Both the position numbers and the translations under genes were made by a program. The notes under the pieces are model-generated. The model made no database searches. It was not told where the DNA came from and saw only the letters and a program-made list of their open reading frames with translations. This document shows positions 16,956 to 24,661 of a DNA stretch of 64,000 nt, piece by piece (the first letter of the stretch is position 1; each line of letters starts with the position of its first letter). The stretch lies in NCBI GenBank assembly GCA_050246915.1, contig JBFWVD010000016.1, positions 21,132-85,131 of the forward strand, written 5' to 3'. The stretch comes from JBFWVD01 sp050246915. Lineage in GTDB: Bacteria; Actinomycetota; Acidimicrobiia; Acidimicrobiales; Ilumatobacteraceae.

Positions 16956-18077
16956 TCACGTCATGAGCAGAACGCCGCGGATGTTCTTTCCGCTGCGCAT
17001 GTCTTCGTAACCGTCGTTGATCTGATCGAGCGTGTAGGTCTTGGTGATCAACCCGTCGAGGTTCAGGTCGCCGTTGCGATAGTGGCCGATGAGACGGTTG
17101 ATGTCGCTGCGAGGGTTGGCTGAACCGAACAGCGAACCGACCACCTGGTACTCGAACACCGTGAGCCACAGCAGCGGTATGGAGTTGCCCCCCTCCATCG
17201 TGGGGTGCAGGTTCGTGATGACGATGCGGCCCCGCTTGCCGAGCAGGCCCATCGCCTGCCCCATCAGTTCGCCCGAACCGGAGCCCATCGACATGATGAC
17301 GCGTTGGCACATCTGCCCCCACGTCTCGGCCTGCAGCGCGGGGATGGCCTCGGCAATGGATGCGAACGTGTGCGTCGCCCCGAACTCCTTGGCCTTCTCG
17401 CGCTTGAACTCGACGGGGTCGATACCCACGATGCGAGTGGCGCCGGCCATACGAGCGCCCTGAATGGCGTTGATACCGATGCCACCGCAGCCGACCACGG
17501 CCACGGTCTCCCCGGCGCGCGTCTCGGCCGCATAGACCGCGGAGCCCCAACCGGTGGTGACGCCACATCCGACCAGGCAGGCCTTGTCGAGCGGGACGTT
17601 CGGATCGATCTTCACGACAGAGGCTTCGTTCACGACGCTGTGCTCGGAGAACGCACCGACCAGACACATGAGGGTGAGGTCCTTGCCTCGAGCGTGATGG
17701 CGCGAAGTGCCGTCGGCGATCTGGAGGCCGGCACCCAATCCTGCGCCCAGATCGCACAGGTTCTGGTGCCCGGTCGAACAACTGGGACAGCGACTGCACG
17801 CGGGGATGAACGAGAACACCACATGATCGCCGGGAGCGACCGAGGTGACGCCTGCGCCCACTTCCACGACAACGCCAGCTCCCTCGTGGCCACCGATGAT
17901 GGGCAATGGCGGCATGATGATGGGGTTGTCGCCGGTGACGATGTGCTCATCGCTGTGGCACATGCCGCTGGCGTGGATCTTCACCAACACCTCGCCGGCC
18001 TTGGGTGGATCGAGGTCGATCTCTTCGACGCTCCAAGGCGTCCCGATTTCCCACAGCACTGCCGCTCTGGTCTTCAC
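16956..18077 (-). CDS. NDMA-dependent alcohol dehydrogenase (mycofactocin-associated type)
   Basis: A 373-residue medium-chain alcohol dehydrogenase. The start (AAVLWEIGTPWSVEEIDLD), CHSDEH, GHEGAGVV, the structural zinc lobe CSRCPSCSTGHQNLC and the class-III-like VGCGVTTGWGSAVY match the family called NDMA-dependent alcohol dehydrogenase. These enzymes hold NAD so tightly that it does not exchange, and need an external acceptor; comparative genomics and work in mycobacteria identify mycofactocin as that acceptor. Its position 2.2 kb from mftA supports this. Likely substrates are primary alcohols. Start ATG 18075-18077. The dehydrogenase is transcribed away from the mft genes, so it has its own control. 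Confidence 0.9.
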   Translation of the reverse strand: MKTRAAVLWEIGTPWSVEEIDLDPPKAGEVLVKIHASGMCHSDEHIVTGDNPIIMPPLPIIGGHEGAGVVVEVGAGVTSVAPGDHVVFSFIPACSRCPSCSTGHQNLCDLGAGLGAGLQIADGTSRHHARGKDLTLMCLVGAFSEHSVVNEASVVKIDPNVPLDKACLVGCGVTTGWGSAVYAAETRAGETVAVVGCGGIGINAIQGARMAGATRIVGIDPVEFKREKAKEFGATHTFASIAEAIPALQAETWGQMCQRVIMSMGSGSGELMGQAMGLLGKRGRIVITNLHPTMEGGNSIPLLWLTVFEYQVVGSLFGSANPRSDINRLIGHYRNGDLNLDGLITKTYTLDQINDGYEDMRSGKNIRGVLLMT

Positions 18078-18116
18078 GATGCATCCCCCTCGAGGCGGTA
18101 GCCCACGGGGGGCACG

Positions 18117-19004
18117 CTATCTCGCGCTCACCGCCGGGTCCTCGGCCTCGTCGTGGAACCCGATGAGACCCATCGGCGCCGGAGGGGGCAGCGGCGTGCC
18201 GGCTGGTGTGCCCCACTCGCTCAACGTGGTGGGGTGCCTGTCGCGCTGACCGAGCCGGGGACGCTCGACGGGTGGCGCGGGGGCGGTCACCGGCTTCTCG
18301 GCGGCGAGGGCCTGGGCGGCGCGGGCCTGCAACGAGCGCGCCTTGGCCGCGGCGATCTTGGCGGCGCGATCGTCGACGGGAGCGGCGGCCACGATCGCGT
18401 GGGATTCGGCCTCGCCGTCGGCGATGTCGATGCTCGGAAGTGAGGCCGCGGCACGACGACGCGACTTCTTGCCGTCGGCGAGGACCCGGAACACGGTGAT
18501 GAAGAGCACCATCAGGCCGCCGGTGAGGGCGAGCCATTGCACGAGCAGGTTCGAGCGATCGGCGCCGGACTGGAACCCGTGCACCGTGGACGCCGCGAAC
18601 ATCGGGAACGTCGTGAGATGGATGGCGTGCCACAGCTTGCGGGGCAGATGGCGCATCATCCACGACGTCAGCTGGATGGCGACGAGCAGATAGGTGGCGG
18701 CAACGCCCCAGGTGACTGCTTCTGGTCGCCAAGTCGATGCCATCGGGACCACGAAGTCCTTGGGTCCGAAGTCCACGAAGTCGTCGGCCCACAGAGCAGC
18801 GAGGTGCACTGCGACGAAGACGATCGACAGCGTGCCGAGGAACCGGTGGAGATCGAGCAGCCAAGCCGGCACACCCTTGCGGCGCACCAGCCGGCTGGAG
18901 AGCGCAAGACCCCACAAGATGGAGGCGGTCACCACGGCCCAGGCCACGAGACCCGATGCCCTGGCGACGTACCAGGCCAGCTGAGGCGTCACGTTGGCGA
19001 GCAT
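18117..19004 (-). CDS. Ferric-reductase-like haem-b membrane protein
   Basis: A 295-residue protein. Residues 1-190 contain about six membrane helices with paired histidines (LDLHRFLG, FVAVHLAAL, LWHAIHLTTF, STVHGFQSG), the pattern of ferric-reductase/YedZ-type transmembrane domains that bind two b haems. The remaining about 100 residues are a cytoplasmic, alanine-rich and proline-rich tail with no flavin domain. ATG 19002-19004 overlaps the upstream stop by one base and has a GGAGG site. It is the last gene of a three-gene operon divergent from mftA. A role in moving electrons across the membrane is inferred, not shown. Confidence 0.75.
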   Translation of the reverse strand: MLANVTPQLAWYVARASGLVAWAVVTASILWGLALSSRLVRRKGVPAWLLDLHRFLGTLSIVFVAVHLAALWADDFVDFGPKDFVVPMASTWRPEAVTWGVAATYLLVAIQLTSWMMRHLPRKLWHAIHLTTFPMFAASTVHGFQSGADRSNLLVQWLALTGGLMVLFITVFRVLADGKKSRRRAAASLPSIDIADGEAESHAIVAAAPVDDRAAKIAAAKARSLQARAAQALAAEKPVTAPAPPVERPRLGQRDRHPTTLSEWGTPAGTPLPPPAPMGLIGFHDEAEDPAVSAR

Positions 19005-19420
19005 CAGCAGGTACCTCCGGGGCAGGTGGTGGTGGTGGCGAGCTGATATGCCCCGCCGGGTCCGAGCTGTGCCGGATCGATCGGGTTGCCGTTCTCGTCG
19101 ACGTACACCGTCTGGCGAATGGTCTCCACCGGGGCGACGACGATCGTGGTCGCCGGGGTCGACGGCACGCCGCCATCGGCCGGCGTCGATGCTCCGGCCG
19201 GAGTGGCGGGCTTGGCCCACGACGGGGGATTCGCAGCCAAGGCGGCGACGATGCCCAGCATGGCCGACGTGCTCACACCGACGGCGATGATGCGGCTGGC
19301 CGCTGCTGCATGGCGACGCTTGCTGGCCACCACTTTCACGCCGGTGAGGCGCGACGCGCTGGTGGACACCTCCTGGCCGGGGATGGTGGGTGGGCTCGGT
19401 TCATGGTGTGTTCGGGTCAC
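19004..19420 (-). CDS. Small membrane-anchored protein with C-terminal CPGGTC
   Basis: A 138-residue protein with a basic cytoplasmic N-terminus of about 50 residues, one membrane helix (near residues 45-65) and an exported proline/threonine-rich part ending in a two-cysteine tail CPGGTC. The stretch VETIRQTVYVDENGNPID resembles nothing I can name. GTG 19418-19420 is chosen: it lies 11 bases after the previous stop with an AAGGG site. It sits between the threonine-rich protein and the haem protein with near-zero spacing, so the three probably act together. The cysteine pair could bind a haem edge, metal or form a disulfide. Confidence 0.65.
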   Translation of the reverse strand: MTRTHHEPSPPTIPGQEVSTSASRLTGVKVVASKRRHAAAASRIIAVGVSTSAMLGIVAALAANPPSWAKPATPAGASTPADGGVPSTPATTIVVAPVETIRQTVYVDENGNPIDPAQLGPGGAYQLATTTTCPGGTC

Positions 19421-19431
19421 GCGATCGCCCT

Positions 19432-20148
19432 TCAGTCCTGGCAGTTCCACACGCCGTTGTCCTCGAGCTGTGGTTCTTCGCAGTTCGGAGGCATCGGTGG
19501 GATGGGCTTGTTCGCCGGCCAATCGGACGGGACCCCCGGGGGTCGTGTCGTGGTGGCCCCGACGGCGACGGTGGTGGTCGCCCGGGTCGTCGTGGTCGCC
19601 CGGGTCGTGGTGGTGGTCACCCGGGTTGTGGTGGTGGCGGTGCGGGTGGTCGTGGTAGCGGGCCGCGGTGGCGTCGTTGTCGCCGCGGTGGCGATCGGGG
19701 CCGTCGTCTGGGCGGTGGCGGCGGGCGCGGCGGAGGTCGCCGGCGTCGCTGCTGGTGCGGTTGCCGTGGTTGCTTTGCTCGCCGCTGCCGGAGCCTTGGT
19801 GGCCGGCGGGGAGCTCTTGGTGACCGGCGGAGGTGCCGCGGTGGTCGTCGTGGCCTGGACCCGGACCAGTTGCACCACGTCGGTGACCACCTGGACGACC
19901 TTGGGGCTGGTGTCGACCGGGGAGGTCTGCGCCGGAGCGGCCGACTCGTTCGACGGTCCGCCGCCCGTCGTGGCGGCGAGGGCCGCTGAGCCCGTCAGGA
20001 GCAACAGTGCCCCGGAGACGCCATAGGCCACGTACCGCTTGTGGTCCATCGCCGGTGCCTCCTCCAGGTCGTTGTCGAGCGCGTCGTCACGACCCATCGT
20101 CAGACGGTCGTGATGTCGCGTGTTTCGGTCCCCCTGACCTTCGGCCAT
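19432..20148 (-). CDS. Exported Thr/Ala/Pro-rich membrane-anchored protein
   Basis: About 238 residues. A short cytoplasmic segment is followed by one membrane helix (YVAYGVSGALLLLTGSAALA) and a long exported low-complexity region of threonine, alanine and proline, with TTTT and TRATTTT runs. The C-terminus has two cysteines in a compact end (NCEEPQLEDNGVWNCQD). ATG 20146-20148 is the preferred start; a TTG three codons earlier and ATGs at 20097 or 20049 are possible. First gene of the operon divergent from mftA. The linker looks like a wall-spanning spacer displaying the small cysteine-bearing end. Confidence 0.65.
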   Translation of the reverse strand: MAEGQGDRNTRHHDRLTMGRDDALDNDLEEAPAMDHKRYVAYGVSGALLLLTGSAALAATTGGGPSNESAAPAQTSPVDTSPKVVQVVTDVVQLVRVQATTTTAAPPPVTKSSPPATKAPAAASKATTATAPAATPATSAAPAATAQTTAPIATAATTTPPRPATTTTRTATTTTRVTTTTTRATTTTRATTTVAVGATTTRPPGVPSDWPANKPIPPMPPNCEEPQLEDNGVWNCQD

Positions 20149-20172
20149 TCTCCGCAATTCCTCAAGCCAAAC

Positions 20173-20186
20173 GAGTCTTAAGACTC
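20173..20186. promoter_or_regulatory. Perfect 14-base palindrome between mftA and the divergent operon
   Basis: GAGTCTTAAGACTC is fully self-complementary. It lies in the 137-base divergent region, about 25 bases from the start of the threonine-rich protein and 35 bases upstream of the proposed mftA -35. That position suits a single operator controlling both directions. Confidence 0.5.
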
Positions 20187-20220
20187 AGCAAGCGAACTGG
20201 GCTGATTCCCTGACCGGATC

Positions 20221-20248
20221 TTGTTCGAAGCCGATTGTTGGCTACGCT
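20221..20248 (+). promoter_or_regulatory. Candidate mftA promoter
   Basis: TTGTTC at 20221-20226 and TACGCT at 20243-20248, spaced by 16 bases, form a reasonable -35/-10 pair 37 bases before the mftA start. A strong ribosome site GAGGAG at 20271-20276 follows, nine bases before ATG 20286. Confidence 0.45.
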
Positions 20249-20285
20249 CCAGAGCCTCACCCCCGGTCCCGAGGAGCTCGATCAC

Positions 20286-20390
20286 ATGGACGAGACCGCA
20301 ACCACCGCCAACACCGAAGCTGCTGCTGAGGTCGTCGAAGAACTGCTCGTCGAGGAGATCTCCATCGACGGCATGTGCGGCGTCTACTGA
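20286..20390 (+). CDS. mftA: Mycofactocin precursor peptide MftA
   Basis: A 34-residue precursor peptide that is too short for ordinary gene callers. It has an acidic leader (repeated glutamates) and ends IDGMCGVY. The C-terminal valine-tyrosine is the part that MftC decarboxylates and cross-links, and MftE later releases as the VY-derived product that becomes the redox cofactor. The GMCGVY ending is diagnostic of mycofactocin precursors. The leader is recognised by MftB. The start has a GAGGAG ribosome site nine bases upstream. mftB begins 26 bases after the stop. Confidence 0.95.
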   Translation: MDETATTANTEAAAEVVEELLVEEISIDGMCGVY

Positions 20391-20416
20391 GCTCTTCGAG
20401 CCGATCGGGGCATCCC

Positions 20417-20683
20417 ATGGCCGTCACCCTCGACGGTGCCTACGAGCTGAACCAACAGGTCGCGCTGCGCCCTGAACCGTTCGGCGCTCTGGCGTACCAC
20501 TACGGCAATCGACGCCTCGTCTTCCTGAAATCCACGGCGATCGTGGATCTCGTCAAGGATCTCGCCGGCCACGACTGCCTCGCCGATGCGCTCGACGCAG
20601 CCGGCATTGCTCAACCACGGTGGGCCGCGTTCGTCTCGGCGCTGTCATCGCTCGAGGACTCGGAGGTCATCTGTGCCCGTTGA
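20417..20683 (+). CDS. mftB: Mycofactocin chaperone MftB (RiPP recognition element)
   Basis: An 88-residue protein of the MftB family. It binds the MftA leader and presents the peptide to the radical SAM enzyme MftC. The start MAVTLDGAYELNQQVALRPE and the segment GALAYHYGNRRLVFLKS match the beta-sheet of the peptide-recognition fold, followed by two helices. ATG 20417 is chosen because the domain begins there. The last 11 bases overlap the GTG start of mftC, indicating coupled synthesis. Confidence 0.93.
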   Translation: MAVTLDGAYELNQQVALRPEPFGALAYHYGNRRLVFLKSTAIVDLVKDLAGHDCLADALDAAGIAQPRWAAFVSALSSLEDSEVICAR

Positions 20684-21827
20684 ACAACCCGCTGGGCCCG
20701 CTCCCGAGCGACTGGTGAGCAAGCTGAAGCTCGGGCTCGATGCTCCCATCTGCCTCACCTGGGAGCTCACCTACGCCTGCAACCTCCAGTGCGTGCATTG
20801 CCTCAGCTCGTCGGGTCGGCGCGACCCGCGTGAACTGTCGACCGCGGAGTGCCGCTCGTTCGTGGACGAGTTGGCGGCGATGCAGGTGTTCTACGTGAAC
20901 ATCGGCGGTGGTGAGCCGATGATCCGCCGGGATTTCTTCGACATCGTCGACTACGCCATCGACCAGCGCGTCGGTGTGAAGTTCTCGACCAACGGGGCCT
21001 TCATCGATGCCGAGGCTGCCCGTCGCATGGCGGCCATGGATTATCTCGACATCCAGATCTCGGTGGACGGGGTCGATGCCGGCACCAACGACGCCATCCG
21101 AGGTGAGGGCTCGTACGCCATGGCGGTCGCTGCCATGGACCATCTGGCCACGGCTGGTTTCGGTCCGTTCAAGATCTCCGTCGTCGTCACCCGCCGCAAC
21201 GTCGATCAACTCGACGACTTCAAGGCGATGGCCGATCACTACGGCGCGCAGCTGCGCATCACCCGCCTGCGCGCGTCGGGCCGAGGTGTCGAGAGCTGGC
21301 ACGAGTTGCACCCCACCCAGGACCAGCAGCGTCAGCTCTATCGCTGGTTGCTGGCCAAAGGCGAGTCGGTGCTCACCGGTGATTCGTTCTTCCATCTCAA
21401 CGCGCTCGGGGAGCCGTTGCCGGGGCTCAACATGTGCGGCGCCGGTCGGGTGGTGTGCCTCATCGATCCGGTCGGCGATGTGTACGCCTGCCCGTTCGTC
21501 CTGCACGACGACTTCCGCGCTGGTTCGGTGCGCGACCCCGGCGGCTTTGCCGCGGTGTGGCGCTCGAGCGAGCTGTTCCGGTCGCTTCGCGAACCGCAAT
21601 CGGCGGGCGCGTGCGGCAGCTGCGGCCAGTTCGACGCCTGCCAGGGCGGTTGCATGGCCACCAAGTTCTTCACCGGCTTGCCCCTCGACGCGCCCGATCC
21701 CGAGTGCGTCACCGGCCACGGCATCGAAGCGCTCGCTGCGCTCGGCGTCGTGCAGCGGCCCGCACCGTCGCAGGACCACTCCTGGTCCCCGGTCACGCTG
21801 ACCCGCCAGAAGCCCATCCCGGTCTGA
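20673..21827 (+). CDS. mftC: Mycofactocin radical SAM maturase MftC
   Basis: A 384-residue radical SAM/SPASM enzyme. The S-adenosylmethionine cluster motif is CNLQCVHC with cysteines near residues 36, 40 and 43. Auxiliary-cluster cysteines lie in NMCGAGRVVC, VYACPF and CGSCGQFDACQGGC. MftC oxidatively decarboxylates the C-terminal tyrosine of MftA and forms the carbon-carbon link to valine. GTG 20673 follows GGAGG at 20662-20666 by six bases and overlaps mftB by 11 bases, which decides the start over an in-frame extension inside mftB. The C-terminal tail after residue 355 is proline-rich. Confidence 0.95.
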   Translation: MPVEQPAGPAPERLVSKLKLGLDAPICLTWELTYACNLQCVHCLSSSGRRDPRELSTAECRSFVDELAAMQVFYVNIGGGEPMIRRDFFDIVDYAIDQRVGVKFSTNGAFIDAEAARRMAAMDYLDIQISVDGVDAGTNDAIRGEGSYAMAVAAMDHLATAGFGPFKISVVVTRRNVDQLDDFKAMADHYGAQLRITRLRASGRGVESWHELHPTQDQQRQLYRWLLAKGESVLTGDSFFHLNALGEPLPGLNMCGAGRVVCLIDPVGDVYACPFVLHDDFRAGSVRDPGGFAAVWRSSELFRSLREPQSAGACGSCGQFDACQGGCMATKFFTGLPLDAPDPECVTGHGIEALAALGVVQRPAPSQDHSWSPVTLTRQKPIPV

Positions 21828-21830
21828 TCC

Positions 21831-23729
21831 ATGGCGAGCCTGCTCGACCCGATCGACCTCGGCGCGGTTCGTGCCCGCAACCGCGTGCTGTTCGGGCCCA
21901 TCGTCACCAACCTCGGTCACGATGATCGAACGTTCTCCAACCGGCATCTGGCGTTCTATCGCCGGCGCGCGGTCGGAGGTTGCGGAACGATCGTGCTCGA
22001 AGAGGCATCGGTACACCCCGGCGACTGGCCGACCGAGCGCGGTCCGCTGGCCGAGCGGTGCGGCGACAGTTGGGCGACCCTCGCGTCGCGATTGAGGGCC
22101 GATGGAGCGGTGGTGCTCGCCGGGCTGGGTCACAGCGGAGGCCAGGGCACGTCGGCCTGGTCACAGCGCGAGCTGTGGGCGCCGAGCCGCGTGCCAGAGG
22201 TGGCGGCGCGCGAGGTGCCCAAGTGGATGGAACCGGAGGACATCGCGGCGGTCGTCGACGGGTTCCGATCTGCGGCCAAGATCGCCGGGCAATCCGGACT
22301 CGACGGTGTCGAGATCAACGCCGGGCAACACAGCTTGGTCCGTCAGTTCCTGTCGGGCCTCACCAACCATCGTGGCGACGAGTGGGGTAGCGACCGTCTG
22401 CGTTTTGCTCGCGAGGTGCTGGGCGCGGCGCGCGACGGTTTGGGGGCGGGCAAGGTGCTGGCGCTGCGCCTGTCGTGCGACGAACTCGCGCCTTGGGCCG
22501 GTATCACTGCCGAGATGGCGGGCGACGTCGCGCGCGAGTTGGCACCGATGGTCGATCTGATCACGGTGGTCCGAGGATCGATCTTCTCCATTCAGGCGAC
22601 GCGGCCCGACTTCCACGAGGCGCCGGGGTTCAACATCGAGCTGTGCCGCTCAGTGCGTGCGGCGGTCGATGGTGCTGCGCCCGTTGGGCTGCAAGGCTCG
22701 GTTGTCGACATCGGTCAGGCCGACTGGGCGTTGTCCGATGGCGTGTGCGACCTGGTCGAGATGACGCGCGCGCAGCTCGCCGATGCCGACTTGGTCAACA
22801 AGGTGACCCTCGGCGTTCGTGAGCAGGTGCGGCCGTGCATCTTGTGCAACCAGACATGTCAGGTCCGCGACGCACGCAACCCCATCATCAGCTGCGTGGC
22901 CGATCCGACCACTGGGCACGAGGATCGCGAACCGTTGCCCGGTGGGCGAACGTCACGACCGCGGCGGGTCGGCATCGTGGGCGGTGGTCCCGCAGGCCTG
23001 GAATGCGCCCGTGTCGCGGCCGGCCGAGGTCATGCCGTGACCGTGTACGAGCGATCGGGAGCACTGGGTGGCGTTGCCCGGACCGCAGGTCCGGGTGGCG
23101 CGCTCGTCGACTGGCTGGTGGCGGAGTGCGGACGACTCGGTGTCGAGACGCGTGTCGGTCATGACGTCGATGATCTGTCGGCGTTGAACGGCGCTGACGA
23201 CGTGGTGGTGGTGTGCACCGGCGGTCGCTCGGGCGTGCGCACCTACGAGGTCGGCGAGGGCGCAATTGTTCTTGACGCGGCGTCGCCGAGCCTCTTCGAC
23301 GAGATCGGTGATCGCACCGTGGCCATCTGGGACCCCATCGGTGGGCCGATCGCAGTGGCCATCGCCGAGCGGCTCGGGTCACGGGCCGCGCTCATCACAC
23401 CCGATCAGATCGCTGGCAACGAGTTGTCCCGCACCGGCGATCTGGCGCCGGCCAACAGCCGCTTGCAGCAACAGGGCGTGCGCATCGAGCGTCGTGCGGT
23501 GCTCAAGGCGGTGCGGTTCGGTGAAGCCGAGATCGAGGATCGATTCACTGCAGCGCGGCGCACGGTGAGCTGTGAGGTGCTCGTCGATGCCGGGTTCCGC
23601 CTACCGGAGGACGCCCTGTGGATCGCCGGTGGGCGTCAGCACCGACGAGCCGGCGACGTCGTGGCGCCACGGACGATCTCCGAGGCAGTGCTCGAAGGTC
23701 GTCGCGTGGCGATGGCGCTCGACGCCTGA
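21831..23729 (+). CDS. Mycofactocin-system FadH/OYE family oxidoreductase (paralogue 1)
   Basis: A 632-residue flavoenzyme built like 2,4-dienoyl-CoA reductase. Residues 1-325 form an Old Yellow Enzyme FMN barrel (FGPIVTNLGHD, HSGGQGTS, SLVRQFLSG). The four-cysteine cluster begins CILCNQTC near residue 336. From about 380 an FAD/NAD(P) domain carries GGGPAGLE and VYERSGALGG. The start lies three bases after the mftC stop, so it is in the mft operon. Families of this kind are catalogued beside mycofactocin genes; a role in reducing or recycling an enone/quinone-like intermediate is inferred. The NAD(P)-binding part is degenerate relative to its paralogue at 26786. Confidence 0.85.
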   Translation: MASLLDPIDLGAVRARNRVLFGPIVTNLGHDDRTFSNRHLAFYRRRAVGGCGTIVLEEASVHPGDWPTERGPLAERCGDSWATLASRLRADGAVVLAGLGHSGGQGTSAWSQRELWAPSRVPEVAAREVPKWMEPEDIAAVVDGFRSAAKIAGQSGLDGVEINAGQHSLVRQFLSGLTNHRGDEWGSDRLRFAREVLGAARDGLGAGKVLALRLSCDELAPWAGITAEMAGDVARELAPMVDLITVVRGSIFSIQATRPDFHEAPGFNIELCRSVRAAVDGAAPVGLQGSVVDIGQADWALSDGVCDLVEMTRAQLADADLVNKVTLGVREQVRPCILCNQTCQVRDARNPIISCVADPTTGHEDREPLPGGRTSRPRRVGIVGGGPAGLECARVAAGRGHAVTVYERSGALGGVARTAGPGGALVDWLVAECGRLGVETRVGHDVDDLSALNGADDVVVVCTGGRSGVRTYEVGEGAIVLDAASPSLFDEIGDRTVAIWDPIGGPIAVAIAERLGSRAALITPDQIAGNELSRTGDLAPANSRLQQQGVRIERRAVLKAVRFGEAEIEDRFTAARRTVSCEVLVDAGFRLPEDALWIAGGRQHRRAGDVVAPRTISEAVLEGRRVAMALDA

Positions 23730-23746
23730 TTCGGCGCCGCGTCACC

Positions 23747-24235
23747 TCACGACATCAACGCGACCAACTGGTCGAGCGCAGCGCCCCAACCCTCGGCGAA
23801 GCCCATGTCCGAGTGCGTCTTGCACGCTTCGGGGTGCGCGTGCATGGCAATCGCCCGATAGTGGGTGCCACCGCCGGGTGCCGCCTCGATCTCGATGCGA
23901 GCGGTGAAGGCGAGGTCGCCCGCACCGTTGCTCGGCGCAACGGGACGGAAGTCGGCGGTCATCACGCTCGTGAACACGAGCAGCCGGTTCGGCTCGACCT
24001 GGAGGTAGCAGCCGGCGTTCGGGTACTGGTCGCCTTCGGGTGATTCCATCGTCGTCACGCAACCGCCCCCCGGCCGGAGGTCCAACTCGGCGGCGACGGT
24101 CTTCCACGGTGCCGGCGTGAACCACTGCATCAACAGCTCCGGCTCGGTCCAGGCGGCCCAGACCCGTTCGGGCACAACGGGGATCGTGCGCTCCAGCACG
24201 AGGTCGAGTGTGGGGTTGGGTGTGAAGTTGCTCAT
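23747..24235 (-). CDS. SRPBCC-domain protein (AHSA1-like)
   Basis: A 162-residue START/SRPBCC-fold protein of the activator-of-Hsp90-ATPase-like group. Typical motifs are RTIPVVPERVWAAWTEPELLMQWF and GFAEGWGAALDQL. These proteins form a hydrophobic cavity and often accompany ArsR regulators. ATG 24233-24235 overlaps the stop of the ArsR gene by four bases (ATGA), so the pair is co-translated. Ligand unknown. It interrupts the mft locus on the opposite strand. Confidence 0.88.
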   Translation of the reverse strand: MSNFTPNPTLDLVLERTIPVVPERVWAAWTEPELLMQWFTPAPWKTVAAELDLRPGGGCVTTMESPEGDQYPNAGCYLQVEPNRLLVFTSVMTADFRPVAPSNGAGDLAFTARIEIEAAPGGGTHYRAIAMHAHPEACKTHSDMGFAEGWGAALDQLVALMS

Positions 24236-24597
24236 GACGCTCCTTGTGATCGGTTGGCCGTGTAGGTGCTGGTGATCAGCAGATGGTCGAGTTGGTCGAG
24301 CTTGCGCTCCCAATGGCTGCGGAACTCCGCCAGCCATGCGGCGGCGAGCTGCAACGCAGCGGGGGCCAGCTGATAGGTGCGGACGCGCCCGTTCTTGTGC
24401 GATGTGACGATCGATTCGCGTTCCAGTACGCCCATGTGCTGCATGAACGACGGCAGGGCCATGGCGAACGGCCGGGCCAGCTCCGTCGCCGACGCAGGAG
24501 AGATGCTCAGTCGCTCGATCACCGCCAGGCGCGTGGGGTCGGCCAGGGCGTGGAAGATGTTCGCCAACGCAGGGTCAGCCGGATGAAGCTGAGGCAT
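24232..24597 (-). CDS. ArsR-family transcriptional regulator
   Basis: A 121-residue winged-helix regulator. The segment IFHALADPTRLAVIERLSISPASATELARPFAMALPSFMQHMGVLE is the canonical ArsR helix-turn-helix pattern (split by me here only for orientation: DNA-recognition helix around residues 40-60). No metal-binding CxCxxC is present, so it is probably not a metal sensor but of the type that pairs with SRPBCC proteins. The -10 hexamer lies seven bases before the ATG, implying a leaderless transcript. Confidence 0.9.
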   Translation of the reverse strand: MPQLHPADPALANIFHALADPTRLAVIERLSISPASATELARPFAMALPSFMQHMGVLERESIVTSHKNGRVRTYQLAPAALQLAAAWLAEFRSHWERKLDQLDHLLITSTYTANRSQGAS

Positions 24598-24604
24598 GTA
24601 CCTA

Positions 24605-24633
24605 ACTATACAGCGGTGAGCCGGCACCGCAAC
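24605..24633 (-). promoter_or_regulatory. Promoter of the ArsR-SRPBCC operon (leaderless)
   Basis: On the minus strand TTGCGG (24628-24633) and TATAGT (24605-24610) are spaced by 16 bases, with TG just before the -10. ATG 24595-24597 follows the -10 by seven bases, so transcription should begin at or next to the start codon, leaving no room for a ribosome site. Confidence 0.6.
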
Positions 24634-24661
24634 CCGCGCGGCAAGCGCGGTGCCTGACCGG

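Noticed and set aside
19432..20148. Mistaking the Thr-rich gene's complement for a valine/glycine-rich protein on the plus strand
   Set aside because: The plus-strand frame lacks a start, signal peptide and domain; the minus-strand frame has an anchor helix and a cysteine-ended tail.
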